From Arachnopeziza araneosa (Eukaryota; Ascomycota; Leotiomycetes; Helotiales; Arachnopezizaceae): a DNA stretch of 35,124 nucleotides. The stretch lies in the NCBI GenBank assembly GCA_003988855.1, contig QYAI01000216.1:1-35124 (forward strand), in the 5' to 3' direction. The translations under genes and the position numbers were made by a program. A model generated the notes under the pieces. The model was not told the origin of the DNA. It saw nothing but the letters and a program-made list of their open reading frames with translations, and ran no database searches. Each line of letters begins with the position of its first letter. The stretch's first letter is position 1. Shown in pieces: positions 1 to 9,194 of the stretch.

Positions 1-56
1 AAAGTCCTAATCCGGAGAGTTGTTCTGGCTGCATTCAGCTGGTCGATCACGTGGCA

Positions 57-84
57 ATTATTCGTTCAATATTGAACGAATAAT
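57..84. repeat. Perfect 28-bp palindrome over a stop codon
   Basis: The arm ATTATTCGTTCAAT (57-70) is followed directly by its exact reverse complement (71-84), with no spacer. It contains the stop codon (58-60) and the last eight codons of the minus-strand membrane protein. It could form a cruciform or be a dyad binding site; nothing in the sequence decides this. Confidence 0.9.
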
Positions 85-1884
85 CCGCTTGCGACAGATA
101 TGCCCCCCGAAAGACATGAGGTCGCTATAGTCATCCCGCAATGCAGCGATGGACAATAATAACGCCAAGAGAAGACCGATGAAACCCGATGATGAAAGCA
201 GTATCCCAGAGCTACGCCAGAGCTTTTTATGCACATTTGAAGAGAAGGGAGCATTCCAGGCGAGGAGGTGGAGGCCACCATAGACGAGACCAGCCAATGA
301 AAAGCCAAACAAGGCTATGAGCGCCTCCTTGTTCGTGAGTTCTGCGAAGTCAAGATCCTCAGAATTGGGCCAATTCGGTGAGCGCTCACAAACGGACTGG
401 TGACTGGATATGCTATATCTATTTAAAATCCATCTACACTCCGGAGAGTACTTCTGCAGGGCTCGGGCACACAGCCGCCAGCGGGCGATATCAGCGCGCG
501 AGAGAGTCACAGATGCTGGGGCATGGACTGCTCCCGGTCTTAAGGGCGTAAACGCCCCTCCATGCCACCTTCCAAGTGACAAGTAGAAGCCATCGTTCGT
601 GGAATGATTTGGTTCAGAGGACTGGCTTACTATAAGGGGCTGTATGCTACTACTGCCTGCCTTGCGAGCATGCAGACTACTCAAGGGCGCTGAAGAAGAA
701 AATATAGGATTTTTTGCTTGGGCTTTCAGTCCTAAGTCGTCGGCTGGGTAGTTGAGACTAATAGGAAACATAGTACGTTCTTTGAAGTTCTCGGCCAGTG
801 AATTTACCGAGTTGCTGGAAATCCAGTGAAGACAGTACTCTAGCTTGAATTGTTCAGACCTTCGGTTAGGATGGAGCGAATCGATAACAAGCTGATCCGA
901 CCGAAACCATTTTGTTTTTTCGTATCTCTCATCAGCTCCGGCAGATGTCTCAACAAGGTCGTGAGGATAGTCGCTGCCATATTTAATCCCATATGGGAGC
1001 TCGCCAGTGCCACTCGTCATACACATCAAGGCACACATCTCTCTAACCATATTGCCACTGAGCACAGTGGGCTCTTCGACATCTATAGGCTTATCCCACC
1101 ACAAAATGTACATAAGTAGTGCACAAATAGCATGGCCGAAAACGTTGAGTTCAAGAAGACTGATTGCAAGGCCTTGTGAAAATCTAACAATACATTGCAC
1201 GCAAAACCAGAATGCTTGCAAGCAGATTAGAGTCTTTGCCAGGTTACTAGCTTTGCTTTTGTCACCAATGTATGCTTCGGAAATGTCTGGAATAAGGTCA
1301 GGTTCTTGCTCAAGAAGACACATTAGGCCACGTGGTGTAAGGGTGAGTCGCTGTCGAGAGTTGGGTAAAAAGTTGATTTCTTCGTCACTTGTGTCGAAAA
1401 CAAAGCCACCCATTAAGGCGTAATGGCTATGCACCGTGGTCCAGGTATGCCGTTGACCAGTCACACTACTATTCGAGCTATCATGCTCAGCATCGTTCGC
1501 CTCACAATCGGCATTTCGTTTGCGACAGCGACAGCAGCTTGTCAAGAAGGCGGCGAATCTCTGGGTGCGGCTATGGTTTCGACGTTGGCCTAACTTTCGT
1601 TGCATGATAACGCTTAGCTTGTGCGCGGCTCGACGTTGATGCCAGGCTGTGTAGGCAAGCATTTCAGGTGCTAATAGACCAAGCAACAACCACACTGCCT
1701 TCCGTACCTTTGGGCGCCACACTCCTTCCTTGTGTCGTGGGATATTAAGATGTAAAGCCGTCCATAAGCATAGGCCGAGAGTGACAAGACAGGTGCTGAG
1801 TATATTCCACGTTCCCCGTGTCGCAGGTTCGTCTCTCCAATGTGCTGTTGGAACGGATGTTGCATTGCCAAAGGCGTTTAACAT
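58..1884 (-). CDS. Uncharacterised fungal multi-TM membrane protein
   Basis: Single open frame of 608 aa starting at an ATG. Near the N-terminus is the segment RGTWNILSTCLVTLGLCLW, followed by a second hydrophobic stretch (about 64-83); two more lie mid-protein ending in the motif WWDKPIDV, and two strong ones near the C-terminus (about 535-590). This layout (GTW..-type first helix, LTPRGL cytosolic region, WWDKP motif, C-terminal helices) matches a large family of ascomycete integral membrane proteins with no known function. From memory of the family, members usually continue after the last helix with another membrane segment; here the frame ends instead in a basic tail encoded by a 28-bp palindrome. 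The C-terminus may therefore be altered, or may continue by splicing beyond the left edge. Divergent from MED4 with about 650 bp between starts. Family confident, function unknown. Confidence 0.82.
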   Translation of the reverse strand: MLNAFGNATSVPTAHWRDEPATRGTWNILSTCLVTLGLCLWTALHLNIPRHKEGVWRPKVRKAVWLLLGLLAPEMLAYTAWHQRRAAHKLSVIMQRKLGQRRNHSRTQRFAAFLTSCCRCRKRNADCEANDAEHDSSNSSVTGQRHTWTTVHSHYALMGGFVFDTSDEEINFLPNSRQRLTLTPRGLMCLLEQEPDLIPDISEAYIGDKSKASNLAKTLICLQAFWFCVQCIVRFSQGLAISLLELNVFGHAICALLMYILWWDKPIDVEEPTVLSGNMVREMCALMCMTSGTGELPYGIKYGSDYPHDLVETSAGADERYEKTKWFRSDQLVIDSLHPNRRSEQFKLEYCLHWISSNSVNSLAENFKERTMFPISLNYPADDLGLKAQAKNPIFSSSAPLSSLHARKAGSSSIQPLIVSQSSEPNHSTNDGFYLSLGRWHGGAFTPLRPGAVHAPASVTLSRADIARWRLCARALQKYSPECRWILNRYSISSHQSVCERSPNWPNSEDLDFAELTNKEALIALFGFSLAGLVYGGLHLLAWNAPFSSNVHKKLWRSSGILLSSSGFIGLLLALLLSIAALRDDYSDLMSFGGHICRKRIIRSILNE

Positions 1885-2535
1885 GGTGTGCAGCCTGCTC
1901 TGGTTTTACAAGATCTGGCACTGATACAGGCTCATGAGATCTCAGGGTCACCCTCAGGGCCGAGATAAAGGAAGAGACTCAGAACTATGGATCTTCTCAA
2001 TTGGGGGTATGGGAGCTTTATGTTGCGAGTAAGACATTGGGAGCCTGCTCTGGGGCGGTGATGAAGTTTGTGAGGTGGAGGGGCGCAAGTACGCCAGATT
2101 GCGGCAGTGTTAAGCCAACACTACCCTAGTGCACCTAAATTTTGTGTTTCTTTTCAGCCTTGGGCTTGATAAGGCAAGTTGGCGTGGCGGTGTGACATCG
2201 TGGCTGGCACTCATGCTCTCATCATGATTGCTTCTGGGAGTCAACGAGAAAATAGGCCAAGTTCATGCTGGATTAGTGCGTTTCAGCTACCAAACAGAAT
2301 GGCAATTATGCTGTGGCCGTAGACAACTGAAAAGTATGTTCCACTTGGAATGCATTGGCTTGTTTGTTTGTGTGGAAGATATTTAGAAGTGTAATGCGAG
2401 AGAAGAAATGGTGCAAGCTCGTTTCACTCCTGGCAAACGCGCTAAGCCCTGTACTGTCCATTCCCTCCCAGCTCTCACATTCCACCAGCTTGGCTCCAAA
2501 TTGTCACGTCAACGACAACAGTGGATTCTTGCAAC
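1885..2535. promoter_or_regulatory. Divergent promoter region, no gene
   Basis: This 651-bp stretch separates the start of the minus-strand membrane protein from the MED4 start, so it must hold both promoters. Pyrimidine-rich tracts precede MED4 (around 2425-2490), as is common for fungal housekeeping genes. Short open frames cross it but none has coding character or family motifs. Confidence 0.5.
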
Positions 2536-3510
2536 ATGGACAAGGTGATTGACACTCGATTCGAACGCGTTGAGAAAGCTTTGGACACGTTGATCAAGTC
2601 CATTTCCACCTACAATCCTAATCCTGCGCATGCGGAAAATTTGGTCACGGCTGATGCAGAGCTCAGCGAAGGCCTCGAACAATGTGAGAATATCACAGTG
2701 AGATATCTTCAAGGCTAATCCTGTCTGCTCGCAGTGACAACACATCAATCCAATCATGCCAAAATAATCTCTCTGCGCGCTACTTCGGCAGCCCTCGACT
2801 CTCAAATCCGCGATACCCTCTTTCTCCTCTCCTCGACGCGCAAAGATCTCTTGGCGACTTCAACCATTGATGCCCCACCAAAAACAAACTCGGTCTCTTA
2901 TCTAGAGCTCCTCTCTTACGCGCGCCGCATCAGCAAGTTCACTCTACCTCCTACCTATCGCGAAACAATTCCCTCGCCCACTACAGACTCGGTTGAAGCA
3001 GGCAGCGGAACACCCAAAGAGAACGTTTCCCAAGTTCAAACGAATGGGAACTCAACACCAATCTCAATACCCGTTACCAATGGTGATCATCTGCCTACAG
3101 CGATGGAAGTTGACTCTACTGCCCCAGCTGCAGTTCCAGATAGCCAAAATACCATAGCTTCAAACAATAACATCTGGTCCGAGTTTCTGAATCCACGATC
3201 AGACATGCCGTGGACGCCATGGCCATCCGAGGATACGATACGGAGGGGTGCTTTGGCAAGTATTCAACTTCTCTTGGACTCAGGAACAGACCCTGCTACA
3301 TTTGATCCCGAGAAGAGGGCAGAGTTGGAAGAGGCTACGAGGCAGAAGATGGAGGAAGAGGATAGAGAAAGAGAGAGATTAGAGGAGGCACGCAGAAGAG
3401 AGATGGAGAGGAGGATGAGCGCTGGTGCAAGTAGTGGAGGAGGAAGGGGCCCGGAACCAGACAAGCCAAAGGTGTTCCAGCTGGAGGATTTTGAGGATGA
3501 GGATGATTAG
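2536..3510 (+). CDS. MED4: Mediator complex subunit 4 (Med4)
   Basis: Two exons, 2536-2683 and 2735-3510, joined across a 51-nt intron (GTGAGA...GCAG, branch-like CTAAT), give 307 aa. Med4 belongs to the middle module of Mediator, which links transcription factors to RNA polymerase II in the nucleus. Seen: N-terminal helix MDKVIDTRFERVEKAL, a conserved core RATSAALDSQIRDTL and ELLSYARRISKFTLPPTYRE, then a low-complexity linker, the motif WTPWPSEDTIRRGALASIQ, a highly charged Glu/Arg coiled-coil stretch, and an acidic tail KVFQLEDFEDEDD. All are typical of ascomycete Med4. The intron sits between LEQ and TTHQS and keeps frame exactly. The ATG at 2536 is preferred because it gives the usual N-terminus. 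This is a housekeeping gene that anchors the left side of the window. Confidence 0.94.
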
Positions 3511-3718
3511 GCAGAGATCTCACCTTGGAAAATTGTTAATAATCTTATCAGGTACCATCAGCAGCGCCAATTTGTATTTTCATATTTTTTCCTATCACGC
3601 TTAAATCTCCAGAACCATATTATAGTTCCCTGACCCATCAGAAGCTTCATTAGAGTTTTTGAACGCTAGTGTGCACAACAAGCCCAACTCGCATCCATTG
3701 CCTCAACACACCAAGCTA
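3511..3718. other. MED4 3' flank
   Basis: AT-rich sequence after the MED4 stop, probably the 3' UTR and terminator. No open frame with coding character; the tandem repeat begins directly after it. Confidence 0.4.
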
Positions 3719-3832
3719 CAATATCTTGTCCCGTAGCATCGCCATTTCTTGTTCCCGTCTTCGATCTTGCAGCTGCAATATCTTGTCCCGCAGCATCGCC
3801 ATCTCTTATTGCCGTGCTGGATCTTGCAGCGG
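3719..3832. repeat. 57-bp tandem repeat, two full copies plus start of a third
   Basis: Copies at 3719-3775 and 3776-3832 both begin CAATATCTTGTCCCG and contain ATCTTGCAGC near the end; a third start (CAAT) lies at 3833. The period of 57 equals 19 codons and one minus-strand frame stays open through both copies (70 codons, 3666-3878), reading GDAAGQDIAAARS in one copy and GDATGQDI in the other. The codon-length period suggests a fragment of a repeat protein or a minisatellite. I do not recognise the encoded motif. Confidence 0.75.
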
Positions 3833-4069
3833 CAATGCTCTGCTTCCGCTTGTTTCCGCCGACCCTACTTCCCATCAAACCCCTTAGTTGGTGACACTCT
3901 TTGTCATCGATCTAACCAACTCCTTCCGCTCCTAGATCTATTACTTCTCCTCGCCTCCTTGATCGCTTTCTCTGGTGTCGAATAAAGAGGAGAAGACAGT
4001 AAGTACTCCTAGATATTCATGCGAATCTTCAAAGACAGAATAGTGTCACGACTAGGAATACCATCTGTG

Positions 4070-4800
4070 CTAGGTCCAGGAGCAGTGGTGAATCAAATGG
4101 TATACTGAGCCAAGGAACAAGGGGAAGTGTTTTGAGCTTGTAGATTTCATTCTCGTCATAAAATCCGACCATGGAATTCTCGTCTTGGAATTCTCATCCT
4201 TGAAGCTCTCATCCTTGAAGCTCTTCCGAGCTCTTATTATCTTGTATGAACTGATCAATCATGATAGTGTTTGGATCAGCAAAAACTCGGTCAGGCCATG
4301 TTGAAATGGTGGCAGATCCAGCAGGATTATTTTGCTGGTGCTGGTGGCAGGCCTTAGAACATGATATCTCTTGCCGACAGAGTAGTTAAGTAGGGTTTTC
4401 TCGGGGAAGTAGGTAAGAACCTTCTCCTGCGGATAGTATGACAGCTTGTCCTTGAGTCCACAGAGTATCTTGGCTGGGTTGATCTGAGCTTCAGCAGACA
4501 GTCGGAGAAACCAAGTGTAGGTAGAAGTCACGGAAATTGTCGGATTGCTTCTTATGGTTAGCTTGTGCTCTATGCTTGGTACCTAAAAATATTCTGCTTC
4601 TGAGTTCGAGAACTCTGAATATAACTTACCTTTTTTGGAACTGACAATTTGCATTTTGCTTGTCTGTGACCGAAGCCGGTTCCCATAACTCCACCCTCTC
4701 CTAATAATTGGAAAATGTATTCAAACTCATTGACGGCATCATGTCGGCTTAGTTTGCTGCTTTCCCAATTGTCAATAAGACGATGGATGAGCCTTAGCAA
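4070..4800 (-). pseudogene. Gag-like retroelement relic (tentative)
   Basis: Three adjacent minus-strand open pieces (4570-4800, 4259-4531, 4070-4258) look like one decayed reading frame. The middle piece reads TWFLRLSAEAQI and LKDKLSYYPQEKVLTYF, which has the shape of the helical gag (capsid-like) region of fungal LTR retrotransposons: a FL.L..EA motif, then a KL....QEKVL motif. No zinc knuckle, protease or polymerase is visible. Frames change between the pieces, and a 15-bp tandem duplication (GAGCTTCAAGGATGA on the minus strand, about 4189-4222) lies in the last. The assignment rests on pattern only; it could be another decayed host gene. Confidence 0.35.
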
Positions 4801-5696
4801 ATTGTACAGGCTGTTTCTGGATCGGCGTCGTGAAGTCTTGCTAGATTATCAAACATGTTTCTTGCATAACACGCGAGCTGAGAGTCATCGTGATGAGTGC
4901 TGATCTCCTACCCTTGGGTCCCTGTTCTCAGAATGATTACTATGGTCAAAATGAGTTGATTGTTCAGTTGACAAGAGAAGAGATTTCTCGAATTGCAATT
5001 GATCGAAGCACAACTCATATGTTCAGGTCTTGTTGCTTTCTAGCTTCAGATAACTTCATCTGTCGTAGTTGGAAAGCGCTCTCTGGATTACTCAACTGTT
5101 TTATATGATGTGAAGAAATTTTGCCGTATCATTCTGTCTCGTGTTCCATCTCATTCTCATCTTGATGTTCATTTGACTCTTGATTATTCCTCTCCTCATT
5201 GAATATGTCAATACATATATATTGTTAGTATATGGAGAAAGAGAATTCAGAGCGCTCTTGAGGGTAGGCGCTACTCTTATACTTCTGTCGTTACGATTGG
5301 CGAACTAGATTGCCATGTTAGCATACCATTAAGCAAGCACGGTTGCGCGAAGAATTCATGTGAAAAGTCAAAGCACAAAAGTCAACATCTTCCACAATTA
5401 GCTGTGCAGCAATGAACTGTATAAAATCAAATTCAAACTACAAACAGAAACCTCTGAAACTGGTAAATCGAATCTTCGCAAATGAAGAGTGACAAAGCTA
5501 CATTAAAACAAACTCCGCCATTCATTATCTTTGCTCAATTTAATTGATAGGATCCTGTTTCCTCGGCCAAACTTCAGACTCCCTTAGCTTCCGTGTCCAT
5601 TGCATCACACATGTGATTAAATATAACAGTGCGTCAATGATAGCCACCAATGATCACAAACTCCTGCAATATTTATATCTGGCAGGCGTTTGCAAA
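4801..5696. other. AT-rich stretch, nothing recognised
   Basis: No gene model holds up here. Short open frames on both strands lack family motifs, and the base composition looks like decayed repeat DNA upstream of the gag-like relic. Confidence 0.4.
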
Positions 5697-6010
5697 GTGG
5701 CCATACTTATGACCTTAAGTTGTCAGCAAGGCTTCAATGAATGGGAGTACTACGAAAATTACAATTCCAACAATGAACATCATTTGCATAATGACCATAT
5801 TTACCGCCTAGAGCTGTTAGCATAGGCTCATGGCTTGTAAGTACTAAGAAGTTTACACTTGAAGCAATGTAGATCAGTTGAAATATGACCATATCCACCG
5901 CCTGAAGCCATCAGCATGGATCTATTGAATAGGATCACCAGAAATACAGTCATAACAATGGGCCTGGTTGGCATAGTGGCCAACTTCGTTGCCTGGAGTT
6001 TGATGGTTAG
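5697..6010. repeat. Degenerate 94-bp tandem array behind the HET gene
   Basis: Related units start at 5697, 5791 and 5885, exactly 94 bp apart, with a weaker fourth head near 5976. Heads read GTGGCCATACTTATGACC, ATGACCATATTTACCGCC and ATGACCATATCCACCGCC. On the minus strand, the same strand as the HET gene, the units spell GHKYGH, GGKYGH and GGGYGH, like the G-G-x-Y-G motif of fungal ankyrin repeats (seen intact in the ankyrin gene at 13.6-15.7 kb). Since 94 is not a multiple of three, the copies are in different frames and the array is not translated as a unit. Probably the decayed ankyrin tail of an ancestral HET protein. Confidence 0.6.
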
Positions 6011-6048
6011 CCTATCTGTTACAGCACTTTTTATATTAAAAATGGTTA

Positions 6049-6885
6049 CTAACACTTATAGCAGACAACAGCCCGTTGGCGTCTTTGTGAGCCTTTTTTA
6101 TCATCATCATCCTTCACTTTGCCTTGCCCATATAACTCGTTATTCTTGGCCCCTTTGTTAACTTCTTCTCGAAGCCTTCGAAATGCATTCTCTTGTCCTT
6201 CCCCATAAATGAGTGGCAAGAAGACATCGAAGATGCCCAATAGAGAATAAGCCTTATCTTCCTTTTTGGTCGTATTTCGCTTCGCCGCCCAGGAAAATCG
6301 CTCTGTGACGCTGAATGTTGACAAAAGCCTCCCCTGAAGAGCTGAGACTGGGATTCCCGTTACGTCATGAATCTGTCGCTCTAATGACTTTTTGTCGCCG
6401 AGAGGCTTACCCTCGATAGAAAAGAACTCGACTAAGCGTGGAGCGATAAGCTCTTGTAGGGTCCACCCACGAGTAAACCATCTACTTCTTCGAAAAGCCC
6501 TGTCACCTGACTGGGAAGACCAGTTGGTCGGATTCAACCAATTTGTCGAAACGTCGGTTAAATAGACATAGCATTTGACTGATTCTTGATACCAGCGATA
6601 CATGGAGTTAAGTGCCTCTGTGAGCTCGACATTGTTTGTTTTGTCGATGCAGCAGGTGTCTATCCAAAAATATTGGACATCATCTTTAGCAGCTTGCTTT
6701 GCACAGAACCGGAGCTTTTGATACCCAGCCTTCGATTTCCCGGAGCCCTCAATCAAGTCTTTGAAGGATACCTCTTGATCACTATCTCCCCAAGTGTGCG
6801 AAAGTATAGCATAGGGCGGGATATTGTCAGCGAGGTCTTTGGTCAAGCTCAACTCGCCGTTTTTCTTGCACTCTAGAAGACGCAT
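6049..6885 (-). CDS. HET-domain (heterokaryon incompatibility) protein
   Basis: Single exon of 278 aa from the ATG at 6885 (MRLLE, the usual start of this subfamily); an upstream in-frame ATG at 6927 would add 14 residues. HET-domain proteins mediate self/non-self recognition and programmed cell death after hyphal fusion, and occur in many fungal NLR-like proteins. Visible motifs: AILSHTWG (about 26-33), FWIDTCCIDK (73-82), SRWFTRGWTLQELIAP (133-148) and a final AYSLLGIF..PLIYGEG block. After the domain only about 35 charged residues remain, ending AVVCYKC, whereas many relatives carry NACHT or ankyrin parts. The repeat array begins just beyond the stop, so this is probably a C-terminally truncated allele. 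Whether it is expressed is unknown. Confidence 0.83.
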   Translation of the reverse strand: MRLLECKKNGELSLTKDLADNIPPYAILSHTWGDSDQEVSFKDLIEGSGKSKAGYQKLRFCAKQAAKDDVQYFWIDTCCIDKTNNVELTEALNSMYRWYQESVKCYVYLTDVSTNWLNPTNWSSQSGDRAFRRSRWFTRGWTLQELIAPRLVEFFSIEGKPLGDKKSLERQIHDVTGIPVSALQGRLLSTFSVTERFSWAAKRNTTKKEDKAYSLLGIFDVFLPLIYGEGQENAFRRLREEVNKGAKNNELYGQGKVKDDDDKKGSQRRQRAVVCYKC

Positions 6886-6927
6886 ATTCGAGTTTAGGTG
6901 ACAGAAATCCTTTCTTGTAACAAGCAA

Positions 6928-8016
6928 TAAAAATGAAGGTATAGAGATTCAGAATATGACGTAGCAAAGAGCGTGGATGCTTCGCAAAGGTGAGGTTCGA
7001 TACGAGGCTGAGTTGATCAGACCGGGCTGGTGCCCAAACTTCTCACTCTCAGACTCTTGCCTTACCTGTACTGTGGCGCAGGAGAAGCAGCACTTCGTTC
7101 AATAGCCACAATTCTTTGATCGCATCGCTTGTCTAGCCAATCACTAAAGTGAAGAGAACATTTCTCCAAGGGAATTACAATATAAGTCGCTCCTTCTCCT
7201 TAGACATGCTAAATGTTTCTAGCAAATTGCTTTGATACCGTGTTAATCTACTAGACCCTTCGGTTATACAAACGTGCACAGTGTTTGCGGAGAAATGACA
7301 TAAAACAGTAAATCCTCTTGTAACGAAATAAAGGGAATGAAAAACTATCAAACCAAGGCATTCATAGCGTAGACGTTAGAAGCTATTGTCAAAGTCACAA
7401 TATTGAACAGGACTCGAGATGTCTCTTTTCATTTCCTCCATCTTACCTGCGCCTTAGAATCCGAGATTAGTCGAAGGTTGTACGCCGCTCAATTCCTTTT
7501 CTTGGGGTTCTTTGATTTCTCATTACTTAGATCCATGCATCTGCCAAACTTGTTCACGAAATTTGAAGGGTACCTAGGAAAGCTTTGGGGTTTTCCCGAG
7601 CACTTTCCGTTTCACGTATTTGACGGAACCATGATACCGAAGCCGATCCGATTTAGGATCCTCGGCAACAACTACCAGTGGCTAAATTCGTATTGTTGTA
7701 AACTTTTCTCAGACCCTACTCTATATTATACACACCATCATGGTCATGAGATCGTTCAATCACATGCTTGCGGCAATGGCGCTTTCCCCCTCGTTTCGTG
7801 ATGGTTATTCACGCTGTTAAGTAGCTTTTAACGTAAAATGACAGGCTATAAGTAAAATATTACACGAAAACTTTTAGCCTGAATAATCACGAACTTTCTA
7901 TTTAAAGAGCTTGAGATCAATCACTTTGAATAATTTATGGGGAAGTATGCGATCTTCATTCCGTCTTGAGTAAGTTTCACGACAGATTCTTCAAATACAA
8001 ATCACTGTAACTAACT
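6928..8016. other. 1.1 kb without a supported gene
   Basis: Holds the HET gene's presumed promoter on its left. A 132-codon plus-strand open frame at 7403-7801 has no signal peptide, no known motif and a composition like its surroundings, so I do not call it a gene. Confidence 0.4.
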
Positions 8017-8553
8017 ATGAAGTATAAAAAGTCCACAAGACACGCAATGCAATTAAATATAAATATTCGGGGGTATATCCTCATGACCCTCTTGGGACTC
8101 TCATCTGGAGATCCTCTCAATTACGCAGCACGCGAAATACCGACAGTCTTACCCACTTCCATAGAATATAACGGGTGTTGGTGCCAAGGAATCCCATTAT
8201 ACACTTTCCGGAGCACAAATATAACACTTAAGGACAGCAAAGGCCAAGTACTCGCCAATGTCGAAGGAACGTGCTCATACTATAAAGAAGGCAAAGAAGG
8301 CGCTGGATGTTCGCTGCTAGGAGACGACGACGTGACTGTGGGAGGATATTTGATTCATCATCCAGATGCTTACTTTGGACCTTGCGAATTCAACAGTACC
8401 ACCATCGAAATTAGTATTCCGGGTCCAAAACCGACTCAATCCACGAATCTCACAGTTTCTTGCTTTTCGGGAACGAATTCGTGCGTTCCTTTTGGAAATG
8501 TCTGTGCGACCAATACTCTCAGTCCATCTACTATCACAGGGAGCAGTACATAA
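8017..8553 (+). CDS. Small cysteine-rich, probably secreted protein
   Basis: Open frame of 178 aa from ATG 8017; a second in-frame ATG (residue 11, at 8047) gives MQLNINIRGYILMTLLGLSS, a better signal-peptide-like start. The mature part has eight cysteines (NGCWCQG, GTCS, GAGCS, GPCEF, VSCFS, NSCV, NVCAT), an even number suited to disulfides. It has three N-glycosylation sequons (NIT, NST, NLT) and a Ser/Thr-rich end. I do not recognise the family. Small size, cysteine content and position in a repeat-rich, gene-poor zone are traits of secreted effector-type proteins, but this is an inference from context. No introns are needed. It might also be a decayed longer secreted protein. Confidence 0.5.
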   Translation: MKYKKSTRHAMQLNINIRGYILMTLLGLSSGDPLNYAAREIPTVLPTSIEYNGCWCQGIPLYTFRSTNITLKDSKGQVLANVEGTCSYYKEGKEGAGCSLLGDDDVTVGGYLIHHPDAYFGPCEFNSTTIEISIPGPKPTQSTNLTVSCFSGTNSCVPFGNVCATNTLSPSTITGSST

Positions 8554-8994
8554 TCGTAGTTGAGAAGACTATAAGAATTGAGTTTATTTTAGTTCGCCCT
8601 ATCTGCTCTCATCTACATGCGACAAGCCTGTGATGCCGAGCAAAAGTTTTTACATACTCCTCAAGCTCTCCTTACCCTATCTGCTATAAGAGCCATTGCG
8701 ATATGAAGCTTAAAATGTCTAGAATGATAGATAATGTCTGAATTGAAACATCAAACGACGCTAATCTAGAAATTCCGAACTCTTGTCCTCCTTCTCTAGA
8801 CCTCTGCTCGTCTCTTCACCCCCTTCCTCTGTCTCCTCTCACCGGAGCTTGCTTTTGAATATCGCAGTTGCATCATCTACTGTCCGTCTTGGTTTCTACT
8901 TGCAGCTTGATCTTTATATGCTTTAGATGCTCAAAAATTGGAAGAGTTTTCGAGAGCTTGCTGTCTGAAGAGGTTGGTCTGTTCAGTAACCGTC
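8554..8994. other. Intergenic, nothing recognised
   Basis: 3' flank of the small secreted protein candidate, with pyrimidine-rich tracts around 8780-8840. No gene seen. Confidence 0.4.
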
Positions 8995-9068
8995 TGTCAC
9001 GAGACAGGGTCACGGGACCGAGACAGGTTAGGGTTAGACCAAGAAGAGGGGCTAGTTAGTCAGCAAGA

Positions 9069-9094
9069 CCGGTTCCTTAAGCCAAAGGAACCGG
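9069..9094. repeat. Perfect 10-bp-stem hairpin
   Basis: CCGGTTCCTT (9069-9078) and AAGGAACCGG (9085-9094) are exact inverted copies around a 6-nt loop. It lies inside a GC-richer block that starts at 8995 with TGTCACGAGACAG, itself a small CTGTC/GACAG dyad. The block may be part of an LTR or small transposon, since TGTCAC-type starts are common in fungal LTRs, but no matching 3' end or target duplication was found. Confidence 0.6.
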
Positions 9095-9194
9095 CACAGC
9101 AGCCAGCCAACAACGAACCAGCTTTTCCTGAATTCATCTTGTCTCCCAACACCGTCAACCCAAGGTGCTTGTTTCGGCTACATATTGACTGACA

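Noticed and set aside
5916..6161. Short hydrophobic plus-strand protein opposite the end of the HET gene
   Set aside because: It lies in the degenerate 94-bp array and overlaps the HET gene on the other strand; hydrophobicity is explained by the antisense of the repeat.
7403..7801. 132-codon plus-strand open frame
   Set aside because: No signal peptide, motif or family likeness; composition matches the surrounding AT-rich spacer.
9033..9046. Telomere-like TTAGGGTTAG stretch
   Set aside because: Only one and a half units, inside unrelated sequence; not a telomere or an internal telomeric array.
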